A stretch of 11,421 nucleotides of DNA from Auxenochlorella pyrenoidosa (lineage: Eukaryota > Chlorophyta > Trebouxiophyceae > Chlorellales > Chlorellaceae): NCBI GenBank assembly GCA_001430745.1, contig KQ482069.1, forward strand, positions 520,765 through 532,185. Direction: 5' to 3'. The notes below the pieces were generated by a model. That model worked only from the letters and a program-made list of their open reading frames with translations. It had not been told where the DNA came from and did not search any database. The position numbers and the translations under genes were made by a program. Numbering within the stretch: position 1 is the stretch's first letter; each line of letters starts with the position of its first letter. Positions 1 through 7,786 of the stretch are shown here, in pieces.

Positions 1-424
1 GCGCCTGCCGCCTCCGCTGCCCAGCGTGCCGCCGCCGCCGCCACCAGAGTCTCCACCCATCGTGGATTACTATGCTGAGTACTACCCCTCTCCCCCGCCA
101 CCGCTCGGTAGCAGGCAAGCTGGTAGCAGCAGGGGGCCCGCCAGGCTTGCGTGTACGCATTCTCCGGCCGTGCTTGCTCGGCTGCCTGGCTGGCACAGCT
201 TGCCAGCTGACCAAGAGCCTGCTTGCGGCTTGGAAGCCGCCAAGAGAAGCCGAAGAGTGAGTCTCCCCTGGCCCTGCGCCGCCAACATGTGCAGGCCTGT
301 GCCGGCGCCGCTGGTACGACGGCCCAGAACTCGGCTGCCCCCCGCGCCGCGCCCACCCCCGCCCCCAGCCCAGCCCAGATTCACCACCGTCATTACAGGG
401 AAGCGCAGGCGGCGCTCCCAGTAG
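1..424 (+). CDS. 3' end of a proline-rich protein gene (partial, exon structure uncertain)
   Basis: The left edge enters an open frame (codons start at position 2) that reads a proline-rich stretch: poly-Pro, then ESPPIVDYYAEYYPSPPPP. The family is not recognised; Pro-rich, Tyr-containing tails occur in algal cell-wall glycoproteins and in cytoskeletal scaffolds. The preferred model ends the exon at 107, with intron 108-398 (acceptor TTACAG) and a last exon 399-424, giving a short basic tail KRRRRSQ and a TAG stop. The codon split across this junction is restored as Gly. The donor (GTAGCA) is weak. The 291-bp intron is a multiple of three and has no stop in this frame, so it could also be retained. 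A stronger donor, GTGAGT at 257, would splice to the same acceptor in another frame and end at a TGA near 599. Seeing only the last codons, I cannot assign a function. Confidence 0.42.
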   Translation, partial: RLPPPLPSVPPPPPPESPPIVDYYAEYYPSPPPPLGSRQAGSSRGPARLACTHSPAVLARLPGWHSLPADQEPACGLEAAKRSRRVSLPWPCAANMCRPVPAPLVRRPRTRLPPAPRPPPPPAQPRFTTVITGKRRRRSQ

Positions 425-1272
425 CCAGAAGTGGGATGCTGTTGTCCGGACCACTGTTGCTGTGCTGCACCCTCTCGTCTCACTTGCGTGCCCGCCAGTT
501 GATGAAAAAGCAGATGCACTGTCTTTGTTTGGCTGCGGTGCTCTGGTCTCTCCTGCCCATTGGCATCATTCAACCCTTTCCTTCTGCCGTCTCTGAACTG
601 CACCCACCTGACCCAGCCTGCTTTGTGCCGCCCAGCCTGCTGTCCCACACACTCTCACCCTCACACGAACTGCGACTGCTTTTCCCTGCCCCCCAGCGGG
701 GCCTCCTGACCGGCCCCCCGGCACGCTCTGTCGCTGCTGCCTGGCTTGCCGGGGGTCAGCCGGATGACTGACCGCTCCCTAAGCCTTCATCCATTACTCA
801 CCCCACCCTTCTCCCTCCTTCATGGTATCTCTTTCTCTTGCCCGCACACCACCTGCCGGCCACGCTGCAACAACGTTGGCGGTGCCACCCTTCTCTTCTC
901 TGGCAGCCGGCGCACAACCAAACACCTTGCATGTAAGCCGTTTCGATGGCGTTCGTCTGACTTACGAGACACACCTCTGTGAGAAAGAAAACATAGGTTC
1001 AAGCAAGGCTGGCCTCCCTGCTGCAGCATGGGGATCAGCTCTGCCGTCACCGTCGCACCAGCCCCTCAGCACAATTAGCACCCTTCGCGCAATTGTCCTA
1101 GGGCAAAGGGGCGCAGACACCACCTCGACACGCTTGAAGGCAAAGGAGCCTGTGAGCGCCACCTTGCTGGCAGGATGGCACCGCGGCGCCTTGCTGGCGC
1201 CAGGTGAAGGGAGCACCAAAGCAGCAGCCCGCGCAAAGCCGCATTCATCGCCCGCATCACACTCTCGCCGTT
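425..1272. other. Intergenic region: 3' UTR of the left gene and promoter/5' UTR of the coiled-coil gene
   Basis: No coding region with convincing protein features was found on either strand; the open frames are compositional and match no family I know. The left part is C/T-rich and fits a 3' UTR running to the TGTAA at 932-936. The right part (about 940-1272) should hold the promoter and 5' UTR of the gene starting at 1273, but no clear TATA box was seen. Confidence 0.5.
932..936 (+). terminator. TGTAA poly(A)-type signal, probably for the left gene
   Basis: TGTAA is the usual polyadenylation signal of chlorophyte nuclear genes. This is the first + strand copy after the left gene's stop. 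It would imply a 3' UTR of about 500 nt, plausible for green algae. The assignment rests on position alone. Confidence 0.4.
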
Positions 1273-2135
1273 ATGTCACCAAAGCGTGTGCGCTTCGCAG
1301 TCGAGGAGGAGCGCTGCGAGCACTGCACTCATACTGGGCGCAAGCTCCGGGAGCAGCAGCGCAGGCTTGAAACCGCGCTGCGACTGCAGAGGTGAGCGTT
1401 TTGGACTGGTTGGTTGGTTTCGGCGGCCTGGGAAGCCCCGCCCTGCCCAGCGCAGCGGCGCTCTACCACTCCAGCAGTGTGCAGGCAGCGGCCGGCTAGG
1501 TCGCAGGAAGGGACCCAATGCCAAGCAAAAGGTCGGATACCACAGGCAAGTTACCGTTCTGCTCTGCGGCTCCGCTCTGCAGTGTGCTGGAGGCACGGCT
1601 GCAACAGACGGAGCGACAGCTGCTCGACAGTGAGCTCGCCAAGGCCGCGCTGCTCCCCCAGGTGCGGCAGCAGCAAGTGGAGCTGGCGTCGGCGAGGCGC
1701 GCGCTGGAGTGGACGGAGGGCGAGCTGCAGCGGAAGGAGGGCGAGCTGTGGCAACAGCGTGAGCGCAACAGCGCTGCTGCTGAGGCCTCCAGGGCGCTGG
1801 AGCAGATGCTGCGTGAGGCTCTTGCCAACAGCGAAGCCCAGCTGCGCCAGCGCAATGGCCAGCTGGCGGAATGCACCCGTGCGCTGGCCAAGTGCCAGGA
1901 GGATTTGAGGCGGTGCAGCGAGGGCGGCTCCCAGCAGGAGCAGGCGCAGCAGGAGCAGCTGCAGGCTGGGGGCCGGCCTGCCACAGGCGCAGCAGGGGCC
2001 GGCACCGGCACTGGCATCGCCGCCGCGGCCGCTGGCGGCTCTGCGCTGGCAGCTGCGGGCGATGCATCGCCATCCGGTGAAGGCCGTGCCGAGGAGGCTG
2101 CGGCACAACCTGCAGGTGTGGGGTTGGCCATATAA
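1273..2135 (+). CDS. Coiled-coil protein with N-terminal RVxF-like motif and CxxC (223 aa, 2 exons)
   Basis: Exons are 1273-1391 and 1583-2135; the intron (191 bp) has a GTGAGC donor and CTGCAG acceptor. The split codon AG|T is restored as Ser40 and the CDS is 672 nt. ATG 1273 is the first in-frame ATG. The protein starts SPKRVRFAVEEERCEHC: RVRF (residues 5-8) fits the protein phosphatase 1 docking pattern RVxF, followed by an acidic run and C15-x-x-C18. Residues about 20-158 are Glu/Gln/Arg/Leu-rich with heptad-like Leu/Ala spacing and almost no Pro or Gly, as expected for a long coiled coil. The tail (about 159-223) is Gly/Ala-rich and probably disordered. There is no signal peptide or membrane segment. 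The family is not recognised; a soluble scaffold or adaptor is the cautious reading, and PP1 binding is inference from a short motif. TATAA at the stop codon is coding, not a promoter. Confidence 0.8.
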
Positions 2136-2611
2136 ACAGGTGGATGCCGCAGCCAAGCCCCCATCCCCAGCCCCCACACGTGCCTTCCCAACTTCTATCC
2201 GGCAGTTCTCCCGTGGCTTGACCACCTTCTTGCCCGGGCTGGCTCTCTGTGTTTGCTTCACCACTTGCCTATTTTGTAAGTGTCGACCTGGCCTTGCGTT
2301 TGCGTGCACGCTCTAACAATCCATGCCTGGCTGTGCCTACTCAAACGCGGCGGGCTGAGGGCCTGCCTGTGCCTGCCCTGCTTATTGCCTTTGTTGCTCG
2401 GAGTGCCTTGTTAAGTGTGGCGCCTTGACAGTGTTGTGTAGGGCAGGGCAGAAGAACAGCAGGTCGTGCCGCCGGGCGTCCGGGTGTCCCGCCCCGCCAC
2501 GCTGGCGACAACAGCAGCTGGGGTCGCAATTTAGTAGAAGTGCGGTGCGCTTATCGATCACATCGCGCTCCTGCTCAAAGTTTCTGGCGGTCCGCACGGC
2601 AGTTTTGCAGG
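2136..2611. other. Intergenic region: 3' UTR, then promoter/5' UTR of the glycohydrolase gene
   Basis: The first ~150 bases are the 3' UTR of the coiled-coil gene, ending near the TGTAA at 2275-2279. The remaining ~320 bases must hold the promoter and leader of the next gene. No TATA box, clear palindromic operator or additional gene was recognised here. Confidence 0.55.
2275..2279 (+). terminator. TGTAA poly(A) signal of the coiled-coil gene
   Basis: TGTAA lies about 140 bases past the TAA stop in a locally T-rich stretch (ATTTTGTAAG). Spacing and context fit the chlorophyte polyadenylation signal; cleavage is expected some 10-20 bases downstream. Confidence 0.65.
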
Positions 2612-4603
2612 ATGGCTCCACTGCCCACCGTCTCTCCTGCCACGCTCGACCGAGTGCGCGGCGCGCTCTGGGGTGAGACTCTGAGCATGTGCAAGCGCGA
2701 TGCAGATGTCCGGCGCCCGCGCGACTGGCTATGGGCCAGCGCGGCGGGAGCGCGGGCGGTGCCGCGGGCGACCTCACCAACAAGCTTTGGGCATTGCAGC
2801 CAGCCGCTCCCCTGCCGTGATGTTCTGCCCCTTGCAGGCATCTACATCGCGGATGCGCTGTCCATGCCGGTGCACTGGTGAGCACGTTTCGCAGGCTGCG
2901 GTGCGCGCGGCGCGCCCGCCTGCTCGATGCCTCGCAGCCGCGCAGCACCCGCGTCGGCCCCGTTGCTGACGCCATTGCCGCCAACCCCCGCCCTGCGCCC
3001 AGGTACTATGACCCCCGGGTGCTGCAGCGCGACTTTGGGCGCATCACCACCTACCAGGCACCCAAGCCTGTGCACCCGGGTGAGTGTGCACCTGCCATGC
3101 ACGCCCTGCAGTCAACAGCTTGAAGCAGCGTGAAGCCGGTGCCGCGTTGGAGGACAAGTGTCCTGCAAGTAGCGCACGGGGGCCTGGCACCGCCAGCAGC
3201 ACAGACTGCATGCCGGCATGGCCTGCATCGTGGCTGCCCAGCTGGGCAGACTGTGCACGGCATGCCCGGCCCGTTGGGCCACGTGGCCAAATCCCCACTG
3301 GCGTGCCGCGCACTTCCCATCGCTGATGCACGCGCAGCCTCGCGGCTGTGCCTCGACAGGCCGGCAAACAGCCCGCTCCCCTCCCCATCCCCTGCTCCCC
3401 TTCCCCCACCATGCAGGCAGCATCATGAGTGTGTCCAACACGGGTGGCCATGGCCGCGGCGGCCAGTCGGGGCGCATCGTCGGTGATGTCATAAACCATG
3501 GCAAGCACGACCGCTGGGGCAAGCCGGTGAGCATGGGCAGGCTGCGGGACAAAAGCTGGTTGCCCCGTCTGGCTGGGGCTGCTGGCAGCTGAGAGGGGCT
3601 GTGCTGTGCAAGGCAACAGCCCTGCCAGCCCGGCATTCCCAGCGTGCTGCTCAGGCGCAACAGAGCGTGCCATGTCATGGAGGCCTGCGCGCCTGCTTTA
3701 CTTCTGCCATGCTTGCATCTGGAGACTTTTTCTCCTGCCGTGGTGTGCGCAGCGGCTGCCTGTTTTGCGTGGACATGCCGCCAAGGCATGCAACCACATG
3801 AGTTTCAGTTTCACCAGAAGCACCTCAGCACTCTCTAAACATCTCTGGCTGCCCGCCTGCCTGCCCGCCTGCAGGGCGTGCACTACCACGAGGGCATGCA
3901 GCCGGGCGAGAACACGCTCAACGCGCTGTGCGCGCGCGTCGTGACTCGCGGCATGGCCCAGCGGGGCGGCTACTCTCCAGAGGGCTTCCTTGAGGAGTGA
4001 GGGCCGCCTGTGCTCGCTGTTGGTTTGCTGTTCGTTAGTTTTTCGCTCCCCTGCCGGCTGGGTTTTGAGTGCGATCTGGCTGCTCCCTTGCTGGTCCTCC
4101 AGCGGGGCTGCGTCGTGGCATGCGGCCCAGCCCGGCGCCGCAGTGGCGCACGCTGCATGCCTGGAGGGGCGGGGCTGCTGTCGCCGCGAAACTCTCCCTT
4201 GATTGCCTCCTGGCGACGCGCCTCCCTGCCTCCCCCTGTCTGCCCCTGCAGCTATGTCAAGTTCATGACCACTCCTGGCTCCCACAATGACACCTGTGAG
4301 CAAGCCCCGTGCAAGCCTTTCAGCATGTGCCCTATCGGCCGCCCCGCCTTGCAGCCGTTTTGCCCCGCTGGCGCGCGCCGGCAGCAGCGCCCCTTCACCG
4401 CCCGGCCCCCCGCCGCTGGCAGGCTGCCGCCGAGCATCCGGGCTGCGCTTGTGCGGGCCGCGCCCCCGCCTCCACACCTGTGCCTGACCCGACCTAACCT
4501 GGTGGCCCCCCTGCCCCTGGCCTGGCCTGCAGATGCCGAGTCCTTCCACCGAGACTTCTTCCGGTACGCCCCCCTTCCCTCACCCACCCACCCACCCACC
4601 CCA

Positions 4604-4643
<40 letters not shown>

Positions 4644-7081
4644 TGCGTGCATGCTCACCAGCGGGGGACCATACACACCCCGTCTTTTGCCTGCGGTGGT
4701 CAGGTGCCACACTGGTCGTCCACCGCCGAGCAACTGCTGCCCCTGCCCCGTCTGCCTCCTCCCCCTCTGGTCCGCAGCAACCCCTTTGTCTCCTCCCCCT
4801 CTGGTCCGCAGCAACTGGGCCGCCGGGGTGCCCCCCGAGAAGTGCAGCCGCGGCACTTGAACTTAAAAAACTATTGAGTAAATTCCAATGTTTTCCTACT
4901 TAGATCCCCCCCCTGGTCCGCAGCAACTGGGCCGCCGGGGTGCCCCCCGAGAAGTGCAGCCGCGGCACCGAGGGCCACAACACCGCCTCCATCGGCGGCT
5001 TTGTAATGCTGCCCCCGGTCATCCTGGGGTGAGTGCAGCGGGGTGCTGAGCCAGCTTCTGAGAGGGCCATGCACGCTGTCCCGGGGTGGTCCTGGGTCAG
5101 TGTGGGCCGCAGCGGCCGACACACCCACGCAGCCTGCTGTGCAGCCGCAGCGAGGCGGTGAATCGCCTGCTCAGGCAGGCCCCCTCCCCCTGGGTGCCTG
5201 GTGCCTCTGTGGGCACCGTGGCCGTGGGCACCCCATCGCAGCGCCCCAAACTCACATCCTCAACCACCCCACCCGCCACCACCCCACCCTCGCTCCCCCG
5301 GGCCTGCAGCGCGCTCAAGGGCGGCGTGGAGGCGGCACAGCAGGCGGCGGTGCGCCACCTGGCGCTCACCCACGAGTCCCAGGCGCTGGGCCAGGTCGCC
5401 AAGGCAAGCCTGCCGCCCGCGCCTCCCGCCCGTGGGCACCTCCTGCCCTGCACCTCGCACCCTGCTGCCTGCGCCTCTCGCCTACCCGCACCTCGCGCCC
5501 TGCTGCCCACGCCTGGTGCTGAGCCACCTGAGCATTGCAAACGTCCAGAGGGGCCACCAGGCCTGGGGTTGCCTTGGTGGCCGACCCCACGGCGGAGGGT
5601 AATTACCCGACCGCCCCGCACGATGTTGAAGTTTCTATTCGTGAATACTCCTGTTGAAAACGCTCTTCTCTCTTATAATACTTTGATCAAACGATGTGTT
5701 TTGCCCCGTCCGCGGATGTGCAGGTGTACGCACGGCTGATCTGCGAGGTGGCCCAGGGCCAGGACTTCCGGGCCTCGCTGCGGACCGCCGCTGCCGACGT
5801 GGGCGTCGACCTCGGTGGGTGCCTGCTGGCCTCCCTCGCTGCGCCTTTGGGGCCCCGCTTGCCCCGCGCTGCGACCGTCCAATCCCCCTCTTGCGCTGCC
5901 CGCCTGCGCCTGCCTCTGGTGGCAGCTCTTGTCTGGCCGTTCCCTGCCAGTGGGAGGGGATCCCAGGCGGCATGGCGGCGCCCTCGCATCTTGCCGGCTC
6001 TGCCGCGCTGCTTCTGCACATGAGAGTGGCGACGGGCGGTTTTGCCGCCGCGACCCGGCAGCGGAGCCTCCTCGGCTCCTGGGTCACATCCCACAGAAGT
6101 AACACACCCTTCGACGCCTGCCTACTGCCCCCGCCCCCGCCCCCCCCTCTCCCAACACACACTCACACCCATACCACATCCCCCCCCCCTCCCCCCCAGA
6201 CCGCATCATGCGGTACGACTACAGCGACCTGGACGTGGTGCACCGCGTGTTTGGCTCCGCCTGCTACATCACCTCCTCCTTCCCCAGGTGGGTGGGTGTG
6301 GTGGTGGTGGTGATGGTGTGTTTGTGTGTGTGTGTATGTCAGGGGGGGCCGCCACGCCCGCCGCACTTGCTTGCCTAGCCCGGCCTAGTGTGCTTACTTG
6401 ACGCGTTCGGGCTGGTGGCAGGCTTGCTTGCCTGTTGGGGTGGCTGGCGCCAGGGCGGCCCCGCCTCTGCCTGCTACCCAGGTCCGCCCTCACGCCCTCG
6501 CCCTCCAGGGCCCCACACAGCCAGCGGCAGCGCAAGAGGCTGTCTCGTCCAGCCGTGGGCAGGCCGCGTGGACGGTGGGCCCCTCGCTTCCTGGAGCCTC
6601 TCGCATCTGTGCCTACCTTGCGCTTCTCCTTGCTTCTACCTGCAGTGTGCTGTACCTGGCCTACAAGCATGCCGACAGCTTTGAGGATGCTGTGCTGTCG
6701 AACACCAACGTGGGAGGGGAGAACTGCCACCGCGGCAGCGCCCTCGGCGCCATCGTGAGTGGGGGAGCCCCATTGCCGTGCCTGCCTGCCAGGCGCCGGC
6801 GCAGCCTGGGGCAGTGCCAGCAACGCAGAGGTGCCTTCGTGCCTCTGCTTCGTCGCTTCTATGCTTTTGCAGCCTGCGTGGCTGACTGGGCCTCCTGCAA
6901 CCCGCGTGCGCAGATGGGCGCCGCTGCCGGCGCCTCTGGCATTCCTCGCCACCTCATCGACGGCCTGCACGACGGCAAGGCCATCGGCGCCGAGATCGAG
7001 AACTACATCACCGCTCTGTTCCCCGAGGAGGCAAAGAAGGAGCAGGAGGCGGCGGCGACGCCTGCCGGCGCAGAGCTGTGA
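2612..7081 (+). CDS. ADP-ribosylglycohydrolase-superfamily protein, noncanonical metal site (379 aa, 13 exons)
   Basis: Exons: 2612-2672, 2838-2877, 3003-3079, 3417-3526, 3875-3996, 4252-4295, 4533-4563, 4924-5028, 5310-5403, 5724-5814, 6200-6287, 6646-6754, 6914-7081; CDS 1140 nt. ATG 2612 is followed by RVRGALWGIYIADALSMPVH (residues 14-33), matching the ADP-ribosylglycohydrolase (ARH) N-terminal helix with its GDAxG-like turn. Length and all-helical composition fit a single ARH domain. The family usually removes ADP-ribose from proteins or small molecules using two Mg ions. Here the first metal motif (normally TDDT) is GENT at 107-110, and the C-terminal one (normally GGDTDTIGAIAGA) is GGENCHRGSALGAIMGAA at 311-328, so most aspartate ligands are replaced. 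I recall similar GGENCHRG-type motifs in related ARH homologues, which suggests a distinct subfamily rather than decay; the conserved surroundings agree. No signal peptide was seen; the C-terminus (from about 361) is Glu/Lys/Ala-rich. Intron 9 (5404-5723) uses a GC donor in this model. ADP-ribose hydrolysis is unproven. Confidence 0.92.
4602..4654. repeat. (CACG)10 microsatellite within a 53-bp alternating purine-pyrimidine tract
   Basis: Ten perfect CACG units (4602-4641) are followed by CATGCGTGCATGC. The whole 53 bp alternates pyrimidine and purine without a break, and a (CACC)n stretch precedes it from about 4581. It lies in intron 7 of the glycohydrolase gene. Such alternation is the classic sequence requirement for Z-DNA. 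Confidence 0.9.
4756..4815. repeat. Tandem 26-bp repeat carrying a 3' splice site (copies A and B)
   Basis: The 26 bases at 4756-4781 recur exactly at 4790-4815 (period 34). Each copy holds a pyrimidine tract, CTGGTCCGCAG and the first bases of exon 8, so each is a full candidate acceptor (AG at 4776-4777 and 4810-4811). Together with the true acceptor at 4922-4923 this makes three similar 3' splice sites in a row. Confidence 0.88.
4801..4856 (+). pseudogene. Duplicated start of exon 8 (pseudo-exon leading to an early stop)
   Basis: These 56 bases are identical to 4913-4968, the end of intron 7 plus the first 45 bases of exon 8. If the acceptor at 4810-4811 were used, the protein would read NWAAGVPPEKCSRGT and stop at TGA 4858-4860, after about residue 177 of 379. 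The downstream copy instead continues EGHNTASIGG and completes the domain, so it is the functional exon. A weak GTAAAT donor at 4878 follows the pseudo-exon. The piece is either a real local duplication or an assembly error. Confidence 0.85.
4857..4906. other. AT-rich filler between the two exon-8 copies
   Basis: About 50 bases, from just after CGGCAC to GATC, are strongly AT-rich (with an A6 run and AAATTCC) inside otherwise very GC-rich DNA. They separate the two 56-bp copies. The origin is not recognised; organellar DNA, repair filler or mis-joined sequence are all possible. Confidence 0.7.
5450..5514. repeat. Degenerate direct duplication, period 38 bp, in intron 9
   Basis: GCACCTCGCACCCTGCTGCC at 5450 recurs with a few changes at 5488 (GCACCTCGCGCCCTGCTGCC); about 27 bases match at roughly 24 positions. 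The tract is GC-rich, contains no splice signals of note and looks like ordinary intronic sequence drift by slippage. Confidence 0.6.
5597..5710. other. AT-rich island at the end of intron 9, opening with a perfect 12-bp palindrome
   Basis: GGGTAATTACCC (5597-5608) is a perfect palindrome. From about 5620 to 5702 the base composition switches to AT-rich, with TTATAATACTTTGATCAAAC, then returns to GC-rich sequence just before the acceptor at 5722-5723. It contrasts sharply with the other introns. No gene or known element was recognised. Confidence 0.6.
6126..6198. repeat. Poly-C / CA-rich tract before exon 11
   Basis: Runs of C5-C9 are interrupted by a CA-rich patch (ACACACACTCACACCCATAC) and reach the acceptor at 6198-6199. 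It serves as an extreme polypyrimidine tract. The opposite strand carries several G runs that could form a G-quadruplex. Confidence 0.8.
6286..6348. repeat. GGT/GT-rich tract after exon 11
   Basis: The donor itself starts a GGTGGGTGGGTGTGGTGG run followed by (GT)n and a G7 run. It lies 88 bases downstream of the C/CA-rich tract and is broadly complementary to it. Confidence 0.8.
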
Positions 7082-7786
7082 TGGCGCCACAGCTGATGGG
7101 GCTCGGGGTGTGCATCCAGCCCTGATGTGATCCATCTTTGATTTACACTTTATTTGGTATGTGTTTAATGACATGCTGCACCTGATCTTGGCAAAGGCTA
7201 GCGGCTGGGAGTGGAAGACTGCGCTGCAGGCACAGCGCTCTGCATGCAAGTGCGGCGCAAGGCGCCGGCGCCGCTTGGAGCTCCAGTGCCCCGGAGCCGC
7301 CAATTAGCCCAGGCAGAGCCACCATCCCTTCTCTCTCACGACATCGTCAATTCACAGGGGTTCGGTGAGTCGGCCGGAGATGGGCGCCACTGGAGTTGGG
7401 AAAGTTGAGTTGGTGGGACCGCCTTTCTTCCTTGAGCGCGATCTGACCTCGGAGTTCTTTCCTTGTCCTTGTTGGTGAGGTCCGATCGGCCTTTCCGCCA
7501 GTTCTCCCCTGCCGCCCTCCTGGTCCCTCCTCAGGGCCTGTCCCGGCGCTGCTGTCGCTGCTTTCTTGTCATTCTGGAGGCGACAGACCCTGTTGAGGGC
7601 ACGAGGGCAGGAACGCGGTGCCGGCAGTCCACGCGAACTGGTGGGCCTCAAGGGAGCCTCCAGCACATCCAGCGTGCCCCTGGGGCAGATCCTGAGGCAT
7701 CAGACTGACCAACGGCCTAGCCGCGGTCGGCCCAACCTCCGCCGGCGTGGGCCCACCCGCCGCCGCCTGCCACCGCCGTCCGCACC
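7082..7786. other. Intergenic region: glycohydrolase 3' UTR and tetraspanin-like gene promoter
   Basis: After the TGA at 7079-7081 a T-rich patch (about 7134-7175, TTTACACTTTATTTGG) probably lies near the 3' end of the glycohydrolase transcript, although no exact + strand TGTAA was found. From about 7200 to 7786 the sequence must hold the promoter and 5' UTR of the next gene. No credible extra coding region and no TATA box were seen. Confidence 0.5.

Noticed and set aside
1276..2106. Long minus-strand open frame (276 codons) opposite the coiled-coil gene
   Set aside because: It is a GC-rich shadow, Pro/Ala/Arg-rich without domains; the + strand frame has consistent splice phase and coiled-coil character.
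2129..2136. CATATAAA, a TATA-box-like sequence
   Set aside because: It overlaps the stop codon of the coiled-coil gene and is about 480 bases from the next start codon, upstream of a TGTAA signal; most likely coincidence.
2873..3700. Overlapping open frames on both strands suggesting extra genes
   Set aside because: They fall in introns 2-4 of the glycohydrolase gene and read as compositional Arg/Ala/Pro sequence with no family features.
4581..4654. CRISPR-like array
   Set aside because: The repeats are simple tetranucleotides with no spacers, inside a eukaryotic intron.
4857..4906. Possible transposon with target-site duplication
   Set aside because: The flanking 56-bp direct repeats are far too long for usual target-site duplications, and the 50-base insert has no terminal inverted repeats or coding capacity.
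6269..7303. Minus-strand open frame of 344 codons
   Set aside because: It overlaps exons 11-13 of the glycohydrolase gene and includes translated simple repeats; it is a product of high GC content.
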